From: an uncultured Lachnospiraceae bacterium
GTDB taxonomy: Bacteria > Bacillota > Clostridia > Lachnospirales > Lachnospiraceae
Assembly (NCBI GenBank): GCA_910585765.1
Contig: CAJUES010000017.1
Coordinates: forward strand, 1 to 7,459
Reading direction: 5' to 3'
DNA: 7,459 nt
Made by a program: the position numbers and the translations under genes. This document shows positions 1-4,025 of the stretch, piece after piece; position 1 is the stretch's first letter, and each line of letters starts with the position of its first letter. The notes below the pieces were generated by a model. That model was not told where the DNA came from. It ran no database searches and saw only the letters and a list, made by a program, of their open reading frames with translations.

Positions 1-431
1 CAAGGTGGCATAGCTTCCAATGATATGCCTGTTTTTAGTATGCGAAGTATGAGAATCACATAGCTGTCGGGAATATCCTCCGTATCATCACCAGCTTTTA
101 ATATATGCGCATCTAATAAACTGCTATTGTGTCTTGCCCTTTTTGCACCTGCTCCTGCATCTTTCCTTTGAATTTCGATGTCAAACTCTTTCTTGGTGCT
201 GTCAACTGCATGAACGTCTAAAATGGCAGAACGTCCCTGCAAATTCTTCAACGGCTCTTGTGTCCTGACCAATTTGATTTTTATGTCCTCCCGTCCTAAA
301 ACAATCCGCAGTATCAGTTCCACACCCTCAAAATTATCTGCAAGACAGACTGTCATAAAATCATCGTCCATATATCGGAGTGATTTCAAGCGCTCTAAAT
401 CCTGCTGATGCGTCTGCTCTATTGTATTCAA
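1..431 (-). CDS. Rpn-family PD-(D/E)XK nuclease / putative transposase, partial (cut by window edge)
   Basis: I recognise this as the N-terminal part of the Rpn (recombination-promoting nuclease, formerly 'putative transposase') family common in Clostridia. Reading from a TTG at 431 there are 143 open codons to the window edge. Visible landmarks are an opening helix with QTHQQDLERLKSLRYMDDDF, the typical LADNFEGVELIL segment, and the nuclease core: Asp72 in ILDVHAVD, then EIQ at residues 86-88 in FDIEIQRKD, the expected D...E-x-Q/K metal-binding pattern. TTG is preferred because a GAAGG Shine-Dalgarno lies 7 nt upstream and a good promoter sits at 457-485; no ATG is in frame nearby. After DSYVI (about residue 126) the sequence stops resembling the usual FITEND continuation, so the 3' part (about 1-53) may be frameshifted and the gene decayed. 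Family call fairly sure; integrity uncertain. Confidence 0.8.
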   Translation of the reverse strand, partial: MNTIEQTHQQDLERLKSLRYMDDDFMTVCLADNFEGVELILRIVLGREDIKIKLVRTQEPLKNLQGRSAILDVHAVDSTKKEFDIEIQRKDAGAGAKRARHNSSLLDAHILKAGDDTEDIPDSYVILILRILKTGISLEAMPP

Positions 432-456
432 AATATTGCCTTCTTTCGCTGTTTTT

Positions 457-485
457 ATTATACATCAGATAATATCATTTGAAAA
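457..485 (-). promoter_or_regulatory. Sigma-A-type promoter for the Rpn nuclease gene
   Basis: On the minus strand a TTTTCA -35 (480-485) is separated by exactly 17 bp from a perfect TATAAT -10 (457-462). Transcription would start near 450, about 20 nt before the TTG start, which supports that start over any upstream in-frame codon. The -35 is a weak match. Confidence 0.6.
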
Positions 486-535
486 CTGCATTTTTATGGA
501 GTTTTCTTGCTTTCTATACACTCTGACGCCGTGTT

Positions 536-566
536 GCTTATTTAGTTGGGATTGTGGTAAATAAGC
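536..566. repeat. 9-bp inverted repeat (stem-loop) after the FakA-like ORF
   Basis: GCTTATTTA (536-544) and TAAATAAGC (558-566) form a perfect 9-bp stem with a 13-nt loop, 2 nt beyond the stop codon of the minus-strand 83-residue gene. There is no T-run on the minus-strand exit side, so it is not a canonical intrinsic terminator; it may protect the 3' end of that transcript. Confidence 0.45.
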
Positions 567-568
567 AT

Positions 569-820
569 TTAGCCTTTTAATCCTCGTGACTGCCTATCCA
601 TATCTTCAATGACAATATCATAAATCTCACCTAAAGAAGCACAATATTCAAGAACTCTCCACGGTTCATTTGTATGGAAATGTATTTTTATCATTTCATC
701 ATCTCCAACCGCTAATAAGCAATCCCCCTTAAAATTATTTGTAAAATATTCGCTTATTGTATCTTCATCAAGGTTTTCGCCCTCAATCAATAATTGTGTA
801 TCATATCTAAATTCTAACAT
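569..820 (-). CDS. Stand-alone FakA C-terminal-like domain protein (83 aa)
   Basis: The 83-residue product resembles the C-terminal domain of fatty-acid kinase FakA (the YloV/DAK-phosphatase-like family). The telling features are an opening RYDTQLLIEGENLDED strand-turn, the core GDDEMIKIHFHTNEPWRVLE (FakA-type proteins carry a VVGDDxxVKVHVHTNxPG-like stretch), and a final IVIEDMDRQ resembling the family's KIENMRxQ end. The kinase DhaL domain and the middle domain are absent, so this cannot be a full fatty-acid kinase. I chose ATG 820 because GGGGA lies about 9 nt upstream; reading further upstream adds 17 residues without family character. It could be a genuine small clostridial protein or a surviving fragment; the clean start and intact frame favour a real gene. 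Its substrate or partner cannot be read from the sequence. Confidence 0.65.
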   Translation of the reverse strand: MLEFRYDTQLLIEGENLDEDTISEYFTNNFKGDCLLAVGDDEMIKIHFHTNEPWRVLEYCASLGEIYDIVIEDMDRQSRGLKG

Positions 821-899
821 TGTTTTATTTCCCCATATAACTTCGATTTTGTCGCTAATAGAATACCACAATCACACTCATATTTCTATCAAATTTTCA

Positions 900-1196
900 T
901 TAAATTTCTTCCTCCCTCCGTTTCACTCTGCCTTGTTGCCTGTTCTGCTGCCGCGCCTGATGGCATACAGGAATGGGGATATTCGCGGCTGTTAACTGTA
1001 CCGCGATCTGAAATGGACCATACCCCTCCAGGGTCATTCGGAATATCCGCCTGACAATGGGTGCTGCTTCTTCATCGACTATCCACTTGTTTTTATCCCC
1101 ACTGTCTTTCAGATAGCCGTGTGGCGGACTGCTCGCAACATGCTTTCCGCTCTCGCCTTTTGCCTTAAAGGTGGCTTTGATCGTCTTGTCGGGCAT
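900..1196 (-). pseudogene. Large serine recombinase fragment (recombinase-domain part)
   Basis: About 98 codons match the region just after the resolvase catalytic domain of TnpX-like large serine recombinases: KATFKAKGESGKHVASSPP, HGYLKD, KWIVDEEAAPIVRRIFRM and GYGPFQIA, then NIPIP. This is the start of the Pfam 'Recombinase' domain that binds att DNA. The catalytic N-terminal domain with the serine is absent, and so are the zinc-ribbon and coiled-coil parts. At the 3' side the last ~23 codons (from VCHQARQQ) are Gln/Arg-rich and unlike the family, and end in a purine tract that looks like the Shine-Dalgarno of a following mini-frame (ATG 900, 7 codons). At the 5' side it collides with an oppositely oriented integrase tail around 1180-1212. 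Non-functional remnant of an integrative element. Confidence 0.85.
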
Positions 1197-1289
1197 GTCT
1201 CCAAGAGCATTAACTCAAGGACATACACGCACAAGGATATCGAGGCGTTAAGGACAGCCATGGAGTTAATAAAAGCACCCGAACATTAG
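1185..1289 (+). pseudogene. Tyrosine recombinase (phage/ICE integrase) C-terminal remnant
   Basis: The plus strand reads LVGHVSKSINSRTYTHKD followed by IEALRTAMELIKAPEH and a TAG stop (34 residues). This is the extreme C-terminus of a Tn916/phage-type integrase: the conserved GH before the active site and the catalytic Tyr in the TYTHKD motif are both present, with the usual basic/helical tail. Everything upstream, including the Arg-containing boxes, is missing. The piece overlaps or abuts the serine recombinase fragment on the other strand, so two unrelated recombinase genes were joined tail to middle by a deletion or insertion. It cannot encode an active enzyme. Confidence 0.75.
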
Positions 1290-1309
1290 TTTGTTTCAAG
1301 TGCTTTTAT
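1269..1309. terminator. Inverted repeat at the integrase 3' end, possible bidirectional terminator
   Basis: ATAAAAGCAC (1269-1278) and GTGCTTTTAT (1300-1309) are perfect 10-bp complements with a 21-nt loop spanning the integrase stop codon. The A/T-rich outer arms resemble a bidirectional intrinsic terminator, although the long loop makes it weak. Confidence 0.45.
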
Positions 1310-1316
1310 CGTGTCG

Positions 1317-1331
1317 CTAGTGCGTCACTAG
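1317..1331. repeat. Short palindrome CTAGTG-CGT-CACTAG
   Basis: A 6-bp dyad with a 3-bp centre lies 27 bp after the integrase stop and immediately before the left copy of the 120-bp repeat. Its position just beyond an integrase gene would suit part of a recombination or attachment site, but no duplicate copy was found in the window. Confidence 0.35.
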
Positions 1332-1448
1332 TACAGCATTGCGCAAATAACAATGAATACAGCAGCTGCTATTTGCACCAGTCCTGCGTTGTCGTCAGTC
1401 AACAATGCCACCGCATTGCCTCACCAAACCGGAAGGATTGAAGTAAAT
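1330..1448 (+). repeat. Left copy of a ~120-bp dispersed repeat (inverted relative to 2304-2400)
   Basis: The first 28 bases (1330-1357) match the reverse complement of 2373-2400 at 24 positions, including an identical 13-mer AGTACAGCATTGC. The last 24 bases (1425-1448) match the reverse complement of 2304-2327 at 21 positions. The middle is diverged and this copy is 22 bp longer. It ends one base before the toxin stop codon. Frames of the two copies do not stay in register, so it looks like non-coding repeat DNA rather than a duplicated gene. Confidence 0.65.
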
Positions 1449-1789
1449 TTATCTGTTGATTTTCTGCATCTTTTTGATAATAGATTGCCAATACATGCGA
1501 TCTTTCAAGACTCGGATTACCGTAATGTTGGAATCCTCCACAACAAAGAAAATTAAATATGTACTGTATGGCTTGAAATAGACGCTTAATCCTTCAATCA
1601 CATATCCCGTAGCTTCATAACCTTTGGGGAAGGAATCCAATGCCTTGATTGCCTTCTTTATCTTCCTTGAAAAGTTTTCCGCATATTCCCGATATTTGAA
1701 GGTGTCGAGAATATATTTTTTTGTGATTTAATATCCAAGAGAGCATCTTTGGATATTACGATTTTATGTTTCTTTGGTTTATCCGGCAT
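1449..1789 (-). pseudogene. RelE/ParE-like toxin, frame broken in an A7 run
   Basis: From ATG 1789 the frame reads MPDKPKKHKIVISKDALLD, then leaves register in a run of seven A (1716-1722 as T on the plus strand) and stops at 1658-1660, giving a 43-residue product. One base back (-1), the reading continues smoothly as KKYILDTFKYREYAENFSRK, through GYEATGYVIEGLSVYFKPYS, to the C-terminal strand VIRVLKDRMYW and the stop at 1449-1451. The restored product would be 113 residues, a normal size for a RelE/ParE-superfamily mRNA interferase or gyrase inhibitor; the late Arg in VIRVLKDR is typical. The start overlaps the antitoxin stop by one base (TAATG), implying translational coupling. Either a decayed toxin or one expressed only by slippage on A7. 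Confidence 0.75.
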
Positions 1790-1959
1790 TATATTTTGTC
1801 AATTTCCTCCCATGCTTCATCAATCGTATAAACATCGCCTTTTTTCAGACTTTCTATTCCCTTGGAGAGTTCATCATATAATGCGCCTATGGCGGCTTTT
1901 TCGGAATATTCAGTTTTAAGGATTTCCTGATTTCTGATTGCCTGTGCTACAGGTGCCAT
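1789..1959 (-). CDS. Antitoxin of a type II toxin-antitoxin pair (56 aa)
   Basis: A 56-residue acidic-tailed protein starting MAPVAQAIRNQEIL and ending TIDEAWEEIDKI, directly upstream of the RelE/ParE-like toxin frame with a 1-base TAATG overlap. Size, position and the helical C-terminal half (LSKGIESLKKGDVYTIDEAW) fit a toxin-neutralising antitoxin; in such proteins the N-terminus binds the operator and the C-terminus wraps the toxin. I cannot assign it to a named antitoxin family with confidence; short prevent-host-death or RHH-type proteins are possible. The start is well supported: AAAGGAAG lies 7 nt before ATG 1959, and a near-consensus promoter is just upstream. Because its toxin is frameshifted, it may now be an orphan antitoxin. 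Confidence 0.8.
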   Translation of the reverse strand: MAPVAQAIRNQEILKTEYSEKAAIGALYDELSKGIESLKKGDVYTIDEAWEEIDKI

Positions 1960-1988
1960 AGTATCACTTCCTTTCGATTGTTGATTTT

Positions 1989-2018
1989 ATTATACGGTAT
2001 TTAGTATTGGCTTATCAA
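1989..2018 (-). promoter_or_regulatory. Promoter of the toxin-antitoxin operon
   Basis: On the minus strand TTGATA (2013-2018) and a perfect TATAAT (1989-1994) are 18 bp apart, placing the start of transcription about 20 nt upstream of the antitoxin ATG at 1959. This is the best sigma-A promoter match in the window. Confidence 0.75.
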
Positions 2019-2075
2019 CAGATTTTTATTAAAGTCTGCTCAAAACTGTGTGGCTTAAACTTTCATGGCTGTTTG

Positions 2076-2291
2076 TTAAATGTTCCAAGTGATTTCAATG
2101 TTTCCGTCCGCAATGCGGATAACTTTGATAAGTGTATCGACTACCGCCTGTCTGCCCTCAAACGAGAGTGTTTCCCATGTTTGACTTTCTTTACTCTGAA
2201 TACTGGCACAATAAACTTGTCCTTTCTGTTGGCGCAAAAGCCTGAACCATAGCTTTGAGAAAACGTGAATATGCGTCTTAGTAACTATATT
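2076..2291 (-). pseudogene. Serine recombinase C-terminal tail remnant
   Basis: An open minus-strand frame without a credible start ends at a stop at 2076-2078. Its last 33 codons (about 2079-2177) read WETLSFEGRQAVVDTLIKVI, then RIADGNIEITWNI, the pattern that closes many large serine recombinases of Clostridia (F-E-x-K/R-x-x-V...LI..I.I..G.IEI.W.I). The upstream half of the frame (LWFRLLRQQKG, SIQSKESQ) is compatible with the preceding coiled-coil region but is less convincing. It may derive from the same recombinase as 900-1196, since both lie on the same strand in plausible order, with the toxin-antitoxin block between them. Confidence 0.55.
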
Positions 2292-2303
2292 TTATGTGTT
2301 CCG

Positions 2304-2400
2304 ATTTACTGCAATCTTCCCGGTTTGCCTTCTTCCTCCGCCTTGCCCTGTCACAAATGTCAGGCACTGTTCTTCACTGATATTTAGGCAATGCTGTACT
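2304..2400 (-). repeat. Right copy of the dispersed repeat (inverted relative to 1330-1448)
   Basis: This is the partner of the plus-strand copy at 1330-1448; both ends align well (24/28 and 21/24 identical) and the interior carries a 22-bp length difference. It is followed on its outer side by a hairpin (2405-2465) and an A/T palindrome (2476-2489), which may belong to the same element. The whole 2292-2712 interval has no protein gene that I recognise. Confidence 0.65.
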
Positions 2401-2404
2401 TAGT

Positions 2405-2465
2405 TTGTCGGCAGATTTTGTGTTATTTTGAGACGCAGGGAACGAAAGGACTCTGCCGCCGACAA
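2405..2465. repeat. Stem-loop with TTGTCGGC arms
   Basis: TTGTCGGC (2405-2412) pairs with GCCGACAA (2458-2465). The stem extends inward through AGA/TCT if a GCC triplet is bulged, and an inner GCAG...CTGC pairing is possible. It lies at the outer edge of the right repeat copy, and may be an element end or a structured RNA. Confidence 0.45.
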
Positions 2466-2475
2466 TATCTCACAG

Positions 2476-2489
2476 TTTTTTATAAAAAA
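2476..2489. repeat. Perfect A/T palindrome TTTTTTATAAAAAA
   Basis: A 14-bp perfect palindrome following the stem-loop; with that stem it could act as a terminator for transcripts in either direction. Confidence 0.4.
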
Positions 2490-2520
2490 GTCTGAGGTAT
2501 CTGGCGCGTCGCAAATCCGT

Positions 2521-2526
2521 TATAAT
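2521..2526 (+). promoter_or_regulatory. Possible -10 element for the DUF1062-GNAT operon
   Basis: A perfect TATAAT lies about 90 nt upstream of the mini-ORF. No convincing -35 is found 16-18 bp before it, so the promoter would be weak or activator-dependent. Confidence 0.35.
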
Positions 2527-2619
2527 CATAAAAAGGGCATTGCACTGTGATCATGATAAGGAACAATTAATTTCGCAGCTGCCTGTCAACACGAATGATC
2601 AGAAAGGAGAATCCCCTAT

Positions 2620-2646
2620 ATGACTACTCCCGTTTCGTTTGCATAG
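2620..2646 (+). CDS. Candidate leader peptide MTTPVSFA (8 codons)
   Basis: ATG 2620 is preceded, at a 9-nt spacing, by AGAAAGGAGA, a stronger Shine-Dalgarno than that of most full genes here. The frame encodes only MTTPVSFA and stops with TAG at 2644-2646, where the 5' arm of a long hairpin begins (2646-2691). The DUF1062 start follows 73 nt later. The arrangement of strong ribosome site, very short ORF, hairpin and structural gene is what translation-coupled attenuators look like (for example, leaders of ribosome-targeting-antibiotic resistance genes). It could instead be the leftover start of a deleted gene. Function is inference only. Confidence 0.4.
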   Translation: MTTPVSFA

Positions 2647-2691
2647 CGCGGCTATTGCAAAATAAAACAATTCCATTGTGATAGCCTGCGC
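2646..2691 (+). promoter_or_regulatory. Leader hairpin between mini-ORF and DUF1062
   Basis: GCGCGGCTAT (2646-2655) pairs with ATAGCC-T-GCGC (2681-2691): ten base pairs with a single bulged T, with a 25-nt loop that contains a small CAAT/ATTG inner pairing. The 5' arm starts on the last base of the leader stop codon, so a ribosome held on the leader would prevent the stem from forming. No T-run follows, so any effect would be on translation or RNA stability rather than intrinsic termination. Confidence 0.5.
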
Positions 2692-2718
2692 ATCCGACGA
2701 TTTTAACAGGAGATGCAC

Positions 2719-3288
2719 ATGAGCTATTTAGAAATTGAATACAGACTTGTCCCGACACAATCTTTCACAGTGATCCGAAGCTGTGCCGGCTGCGGCGGAA
2801 AAGCGCCCTACAAAAACACGAGAAAATTCCGCGTCAACGCTAACGGCAGCAAGATCGACGTATGGCTGATCTACCAGTGCGGGAAATGCAGGCACACCTT
2901 CAATCTCACGATATATGAGCGCCGGAAAAACACCGACATACCAGCCGCGGAATACCAGCGCTTCCTGGACAACGACACACAGCTTGCCGAGGAGTACGGC
3001 AGAGAGATCGCACTGTTCCAGAAAAACAGGGCGGAGATCGACCACAAGAGCATCACTTATGAGCTGATCCGGCTGCGGCATCCCACAGTTGGATCGATCT
3101 GTGCCCACCCGATCCGGATCGCGATCCAGAATCCTTACAGTCTGAAGATCCGCCCCGAAAAACTGGCGGCGGAGATTCTGGGACGCTCTGCAAGCCAGGT
3201 CAAAAAAGAGATCGCCAAAGGGACGATCACGATAGAATTTATTAAAAGGATAGCTGACAATGAAGCTGGCAATGAAGATAGAAACTGA
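2719..3288 (+). CDS. DUF1062 family protein (zinc-ribbon, S4-like C-terminus)
   Basis: The 189-residue product matches the DUF1062 family, whose function is not established. Residues 20-60 form a putative zinc ribbon: C22-x2-C25, the family block KFRVNANGSKIDVWLIYQC, and C54-x2-C57. The C-terminal part, IRPEKLAAEILGRSASQVKK followed by EIAKGTITI (about 144-172), resembles an S4-type RNA-binding motif (R-x-x-K-LLAE.LG.SRSQVKKLI..G.I); that is my reading rather than an established assignment. I start at ATG 2719 because AGGAG ends 6 nt before it, whereas the ATG at 2713 directly abuts the Shine-Dalgarno. The GNAT gene overlaps its last 29 bases, so the two are co-transcribed and probably work together. 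The leader mini-ORF and hairpin upstream suggest regulated translation. Confidence 0.85.
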   Translation: MSYLEIEYRLVPTQSFTVIRSCAGCGGKAPYKNTRKFRVNANGSKIDVWLIYQCGKCRHTFNLTIYERRKNTDIPAAEYQRFLDNDTQLAEEYGREIALFQKNRAEIDHKSITYELIRLRHPTVGSICAHPIRIAIQNPYSLKIRPEKLAAEILGRSASQVKKEIAKGTITIEFIKRIADNEAGNEDRN

Positions 3289-3823
3289 CCGACTGATCAT
3301 CAGAAGCCTGAGACCGGACGACGAACAGGCTTTTATCGAGATGGCATCTGACGGAAGCCTGACCGAGATTTTCGGAGACTGCAGTGAATGCAGCCACTGG
3401 ATGGGGAAATGGATCGCGGAATCCATACAGCTCGAACAGGAAAATAACCCCGCCAGGGCATATCTGGCGTACTGTGTCGAGCGCAAGTCAGATCATACCA
3501 TTATAGGCTCTGTCGGCTGTACCTATTATGAGGACATGAAACGGATCGGGATCACCTATTTTCTGGGCGCCGACCACAGGGGTCACGGATATATGGCGGA
3601 GGCCGTAAAAGGCTATGTACAGTATTTTTTTCAACACTACGACGCAGACGCACTGTTTGCCACGGCAAGGGTCGAAAACAAATCATCGTGCCAAACGCTG
3701 GAACGCGCAGGATTTCAGCTGCTCGAAACCAGGCTGTACAAGGACCTGTATGACGAGACGGCAGAGATGAGCAATTTTTATGAACTTCGAAACGACTGCA
3801 GCCCGCTCAGGCAGGATGCCTGA
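3260..3823 (+). CDS. RimJ/RimL-type GNAT N-acetyltransferase
   Basis: A 187-residue GNAT of the Acetyltransf_3 (RimJ/RimL) type. The opening IETDRLIIRSLRPDDEQAF is the family signature. The acetyl-CoA pyrophosphate-binding motif A is ITYFLGADHRGHGYMAEAVK, with R107-G-H-G110 as the R-x-x-G core (one residue shorter than the full RxxGxG/A). The C-terminal VENKSSCQTLERAGF (about 138-152) is the N-x-x-S...LE+.GF box of the subgroup. The substrate is unknown; relatives acetylate ribosomal protein N-termini, other amines or antibiotics. ATG 3260 is favoured by AAAAGGA 9 nt upstream; an internal ATG at 3272 lacks a site. It overlaps DUF1062 by 29 bases, implying coupled translation. The stop codon lies within a 9-bp hairpin. 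Confidence 0.9.
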   Translation: MKLAMKIETDRLIIRSLRPDDEQAFIEMASDGSLTEIFGDCSECSHWMGKWIAESIQLEQENNPARAYLAYCVERKSDHTIIGSVGCTYYEDMKRIGITYFLGADHRGHGYMAEAVKGYVQYFFQHYDADALFATARVENKSSCQTLERAGFQLLETRLYKDLYDETAEMSNFYELRNDCSPLRQDA

Positions 3824-3825
3824 GC
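3805..3825. repeat. Perfect 9-bp hairpin across the GNAT stop codon
   Basis: GCTCAGGCA-GGA-TGCCTGAGC forms a tight GC-rich hairpin between convergent genes. It has no T-run on either side, so it is probably a 3'-end stabiliser or a factor-assisted, possibly bidirectional, stop rather than a classical intrinsic terminator. Confidence 0.5.
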
Positions 3826-3866
3826 GCCGGGTGCCGCAACATCTGCTGCACTCATTTACAGAGCAG

Positions 3867-4025
3867 TTATTTTCCGTTAAATAGCTGCTCGATCCACACG
3901 ATCCCCGCATAGATCCCGATCCCTGCCGCGACCGCCAGCAGCGGATCCTTCAATATACAGTTCAGCCCGATGACCAGCATGACAACCGGTCTCACAAATG
4001 TCTTAAATATCTTGTGTTCATTCAC
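3867..4025 (-). CDS. Small two-helix membrane protein downstream of MerR (52 aa)
   Basis: A 52-residue hydrophobic protein starting at GTG 4025. The first hydrophobic segment is about residues 10-26 (VRPVVMLVIGLNCIL) and the second about 28-46 (DPLLAVAAGIGIYAGIVWIE), with a short charged tail ending FNGK. The GTG is chosen because GGGGAGGTGG lies just upstream inside the end of the MerR gene, and it gives an 8-base overlap with that gene's stop codon at 4018. A longer upstream reading in this frame would lie wholly inside the MerR gene and is unlikely. I do not recognise the family. Tight coupling to a MerR regulator suggests a common response, for example to a membrane-active compound, but that is inference. 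Confidence 0.65.
   Translation of the reverse strand: MNEHKIFKTFVRPVVMLVIGLNCILKDPLLAVAAGIGIYAGIVWIEQLFNGK

Noticed and set aside
877..900. A 7-codon frame (MKILIEI) with a strong purine-rich ribosome site on the minus strand
   Set aside because: It is too short, followed at once by more stops, and next to no hairpin; most likely the cut-off start of a gene lost with the recombinase.
1328..1420. A 30-residue hydrophobic minus-strand frame ending AAAVFIVICAMLY
   Set aside because: It looks like a membrane segment but has no start with a ribosome site, and it lies within the repeat copy, whose partner does not keep the frame.
1353..1556. A 67-codon plus-strand frame across the left repeat and toxin end
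   Set aside because: It is antisense to the toxin's conserved C-terminus and the rest is repeat DNA; no ribosome site.
2007..2252. An 81-codon plus-strand frame
   Set aside because: It is antisense to the serine recombinase tail, whose ending pattern is recognisable, and it begins inside the toxin-antitoxin promoter.
2728..3486. A 252-codon open frame on the minus strand
   Set aside because: It is antisense to DUF1062 and the GNAT gene, has no ribosome site or recognisable family, and has the odd composition of a shadow frame; the plus-strand genes are firmly supported.
3805..3825. GC-rich hairpin as an intrinsic terminator
   Set aside because: No T-run follows on either strand, so it is listed only as a hairpin.
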